Assembly: GCA_903960645.1 (NCBI GenBank)
Contig: CAJCBN010000517.1
Coordinates: 1-5,539, forward strand
DNA length: 5,539 nt
DNA from: an uncultured Actinomycetes bacterium
GTDB lineage: Bacteria > Actinomycetota > Thermoleophilia > Gaiellales > F1-60-MAGs149
Reading direction: 5' to 3'
The notes under the pieces were generated by a model that was given only the letters and a program-made list of their open reading frames with translations, was not told the DNA's origin and did not search any database. Every line of letters starts with the position of its first letter. The stretch's first letter is position 1. A program made the translations under genes and the position numbers. Below are positions 5,012 to 5,539 of the stretch, piece by piece.

Positions 5012-5539
5012 ATGAGCACCAGCGAGCGCACGCGGCAGATCGACTTCAACCGCCGACGGCGCCGCAATAGCCTGCAGCGCCCGCCACGGTTTCTCGGCAT
5101 TGCGCGGATCATGCGCTGGCCGCGTCCGCTCGGCGGTCTGCTCGCGGTGCTGCTGCTGATCCTCGGTGCCGTGATCTGGCCGCCGCTGATGTGGGGCGCG
5201 GCGGCGGTGTGGGGCCTGTGGGCGGCAGCGGCGGTGCTCGACGCCGCGCTGCGTGGCTCGAAGGGCCTGACGGCCGGCGTGCTGGCGATCGGGCTCGGAC
5301 CGCTGGGCGCCTCGCTGGTGGGCTTCCTGCGGCGACGTTCGATCCGCAAGGTGCCGGGCGAGGGCTTCAACTGGCCGACGACGTACTCCCTGGTGGCGCT
5401 GGCGCTCGGCTTCGTGGTCTGCGCCCTGGTGGTCGGCACGGCGCTGCGCGAGGGGCCGCACGGCGTGGACGTGCCGCGCGCCGCGATGGGCGATCGCATC
5501 CTGTCGGGCGATCGCGTGCTGGTGCAGCCGAAGTGGCTG
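5012..5539 (+). CDS. Partial membrane protein with signal peptidase-like segment lacking the catalytic Ser
   Basis: An open reading frame of 176 codons running off the right edge, beginning ATG 4 bases after lepB. The N-terminus is strongly basic (RRRRR at 14-18; RFLGIARIMRWPRP to 39). Four hydrophobic segments follow at about 40-56, 59-79, 86-106 and 126-145, separated by an Arg-rich loop RRRSIRKVPGEGFNWP (107-122). After the last one comes VPRAAMGDRILSGDRVLV (154-171), which aligns without gaps to the serine box of the neighbouring LepB: V154/V39, P155/P40, M159/M44, I163/I48, G166/G51, R168/R53. The residue opposite catalytic S43 is A158. The placement just after a transmembrane segment also fits an S26 protease domain. 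The rest of the domain, including any Lys, lies outside the window. I read it as an S26-like membrane protein, probably without classical Ser-Lys activity. Reading frame and codon use look like those of a real gene; function is unknown. Confidence 0.75.
   Translation, partial: MSTSERTRQIDFNRRRRRNSLQRPPRFLGIARIMRWPRPLGGLLAVLLLILGAVIWPPLMWGAAAVWGLWAAAAVLDAALRGSKGLTAGVLAIGLGPLGASLVGFLRRRSIRKVPGEGFNWPTTYSLVALALGFVVCALVVGTALREGPHGVDVPRAAMGDRILSGDRVLVQPKWL

Overview
The window is a GC-rich bacterial housekeeping locus with tightly packed genes: ffh, rpsP, KH-domain gene (khpA), rimM, trmD, rplS and lepB on the + strand. A CYTH-domain gene points the other way at the left end, and a membrane protein gene is cut by the right edge. 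This order, joining signal recognition particle, ribosomal protein, ribosome maturation, tRNA methylation and signal peptidase genes, is widespread in Actinobacteria and Firmicutes. The high GC, the GTG starts, the lack of Shine-Dalgarno sequences and the TAnnnT boxes a few bases before start codons favour a deep-branching high-GC actinobacterium, possibly of Thermoleophilia type. That placement is an inference from style and synteny, not a database result.

Layout. 27-674 (-) encodes a CYTH-fold triphosphate-binding protein. A divergent spacer of about 90 bases holds a -10-like TATGAT and a small hairpin before ffh (762-2105). rpsP follows, then the KH-domain gene 3 bases later, then rimM overlapping it by ATGA, then trmD. 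Between trmD and rplS lies a 163-base spacer. Its first 100 bases are filled by two abutting inverted repeats, and its end carries a TAGGAT box just before the rplS start. lepB has its own good promoter (CTGACG, 17 bases, TAGGAT) ending 8 bases before its GTG. The last gene starts 4 bases after lepB and is open to the window edge.

How the genes fit together. Ffh delivers nascent membrane and secreted proteins to the translocon and LepB removes their signal peptides. S16, RimM, the KH protein and L19 build the ribosome, and TrmD makes m1G37 in tRNA for reading-frame maintenance. The locus therefore links translation capacity with protein export.

Unusual points. The partial protein after lepB has several transmembrane segments, followed by a segment that aligns without gaps to the signal peptidase I serine box but with Ala where the catalytic Ser should be. 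The paired palindromes after trmD look like a repeat or terminator module. Three genes have promoter boxes placed for leaderless mRNAs. The CYTH protein and TrmD each differ from the family at a signature position. I found no CRISPR array, tRNA, rRNA, transposase or phage gene.
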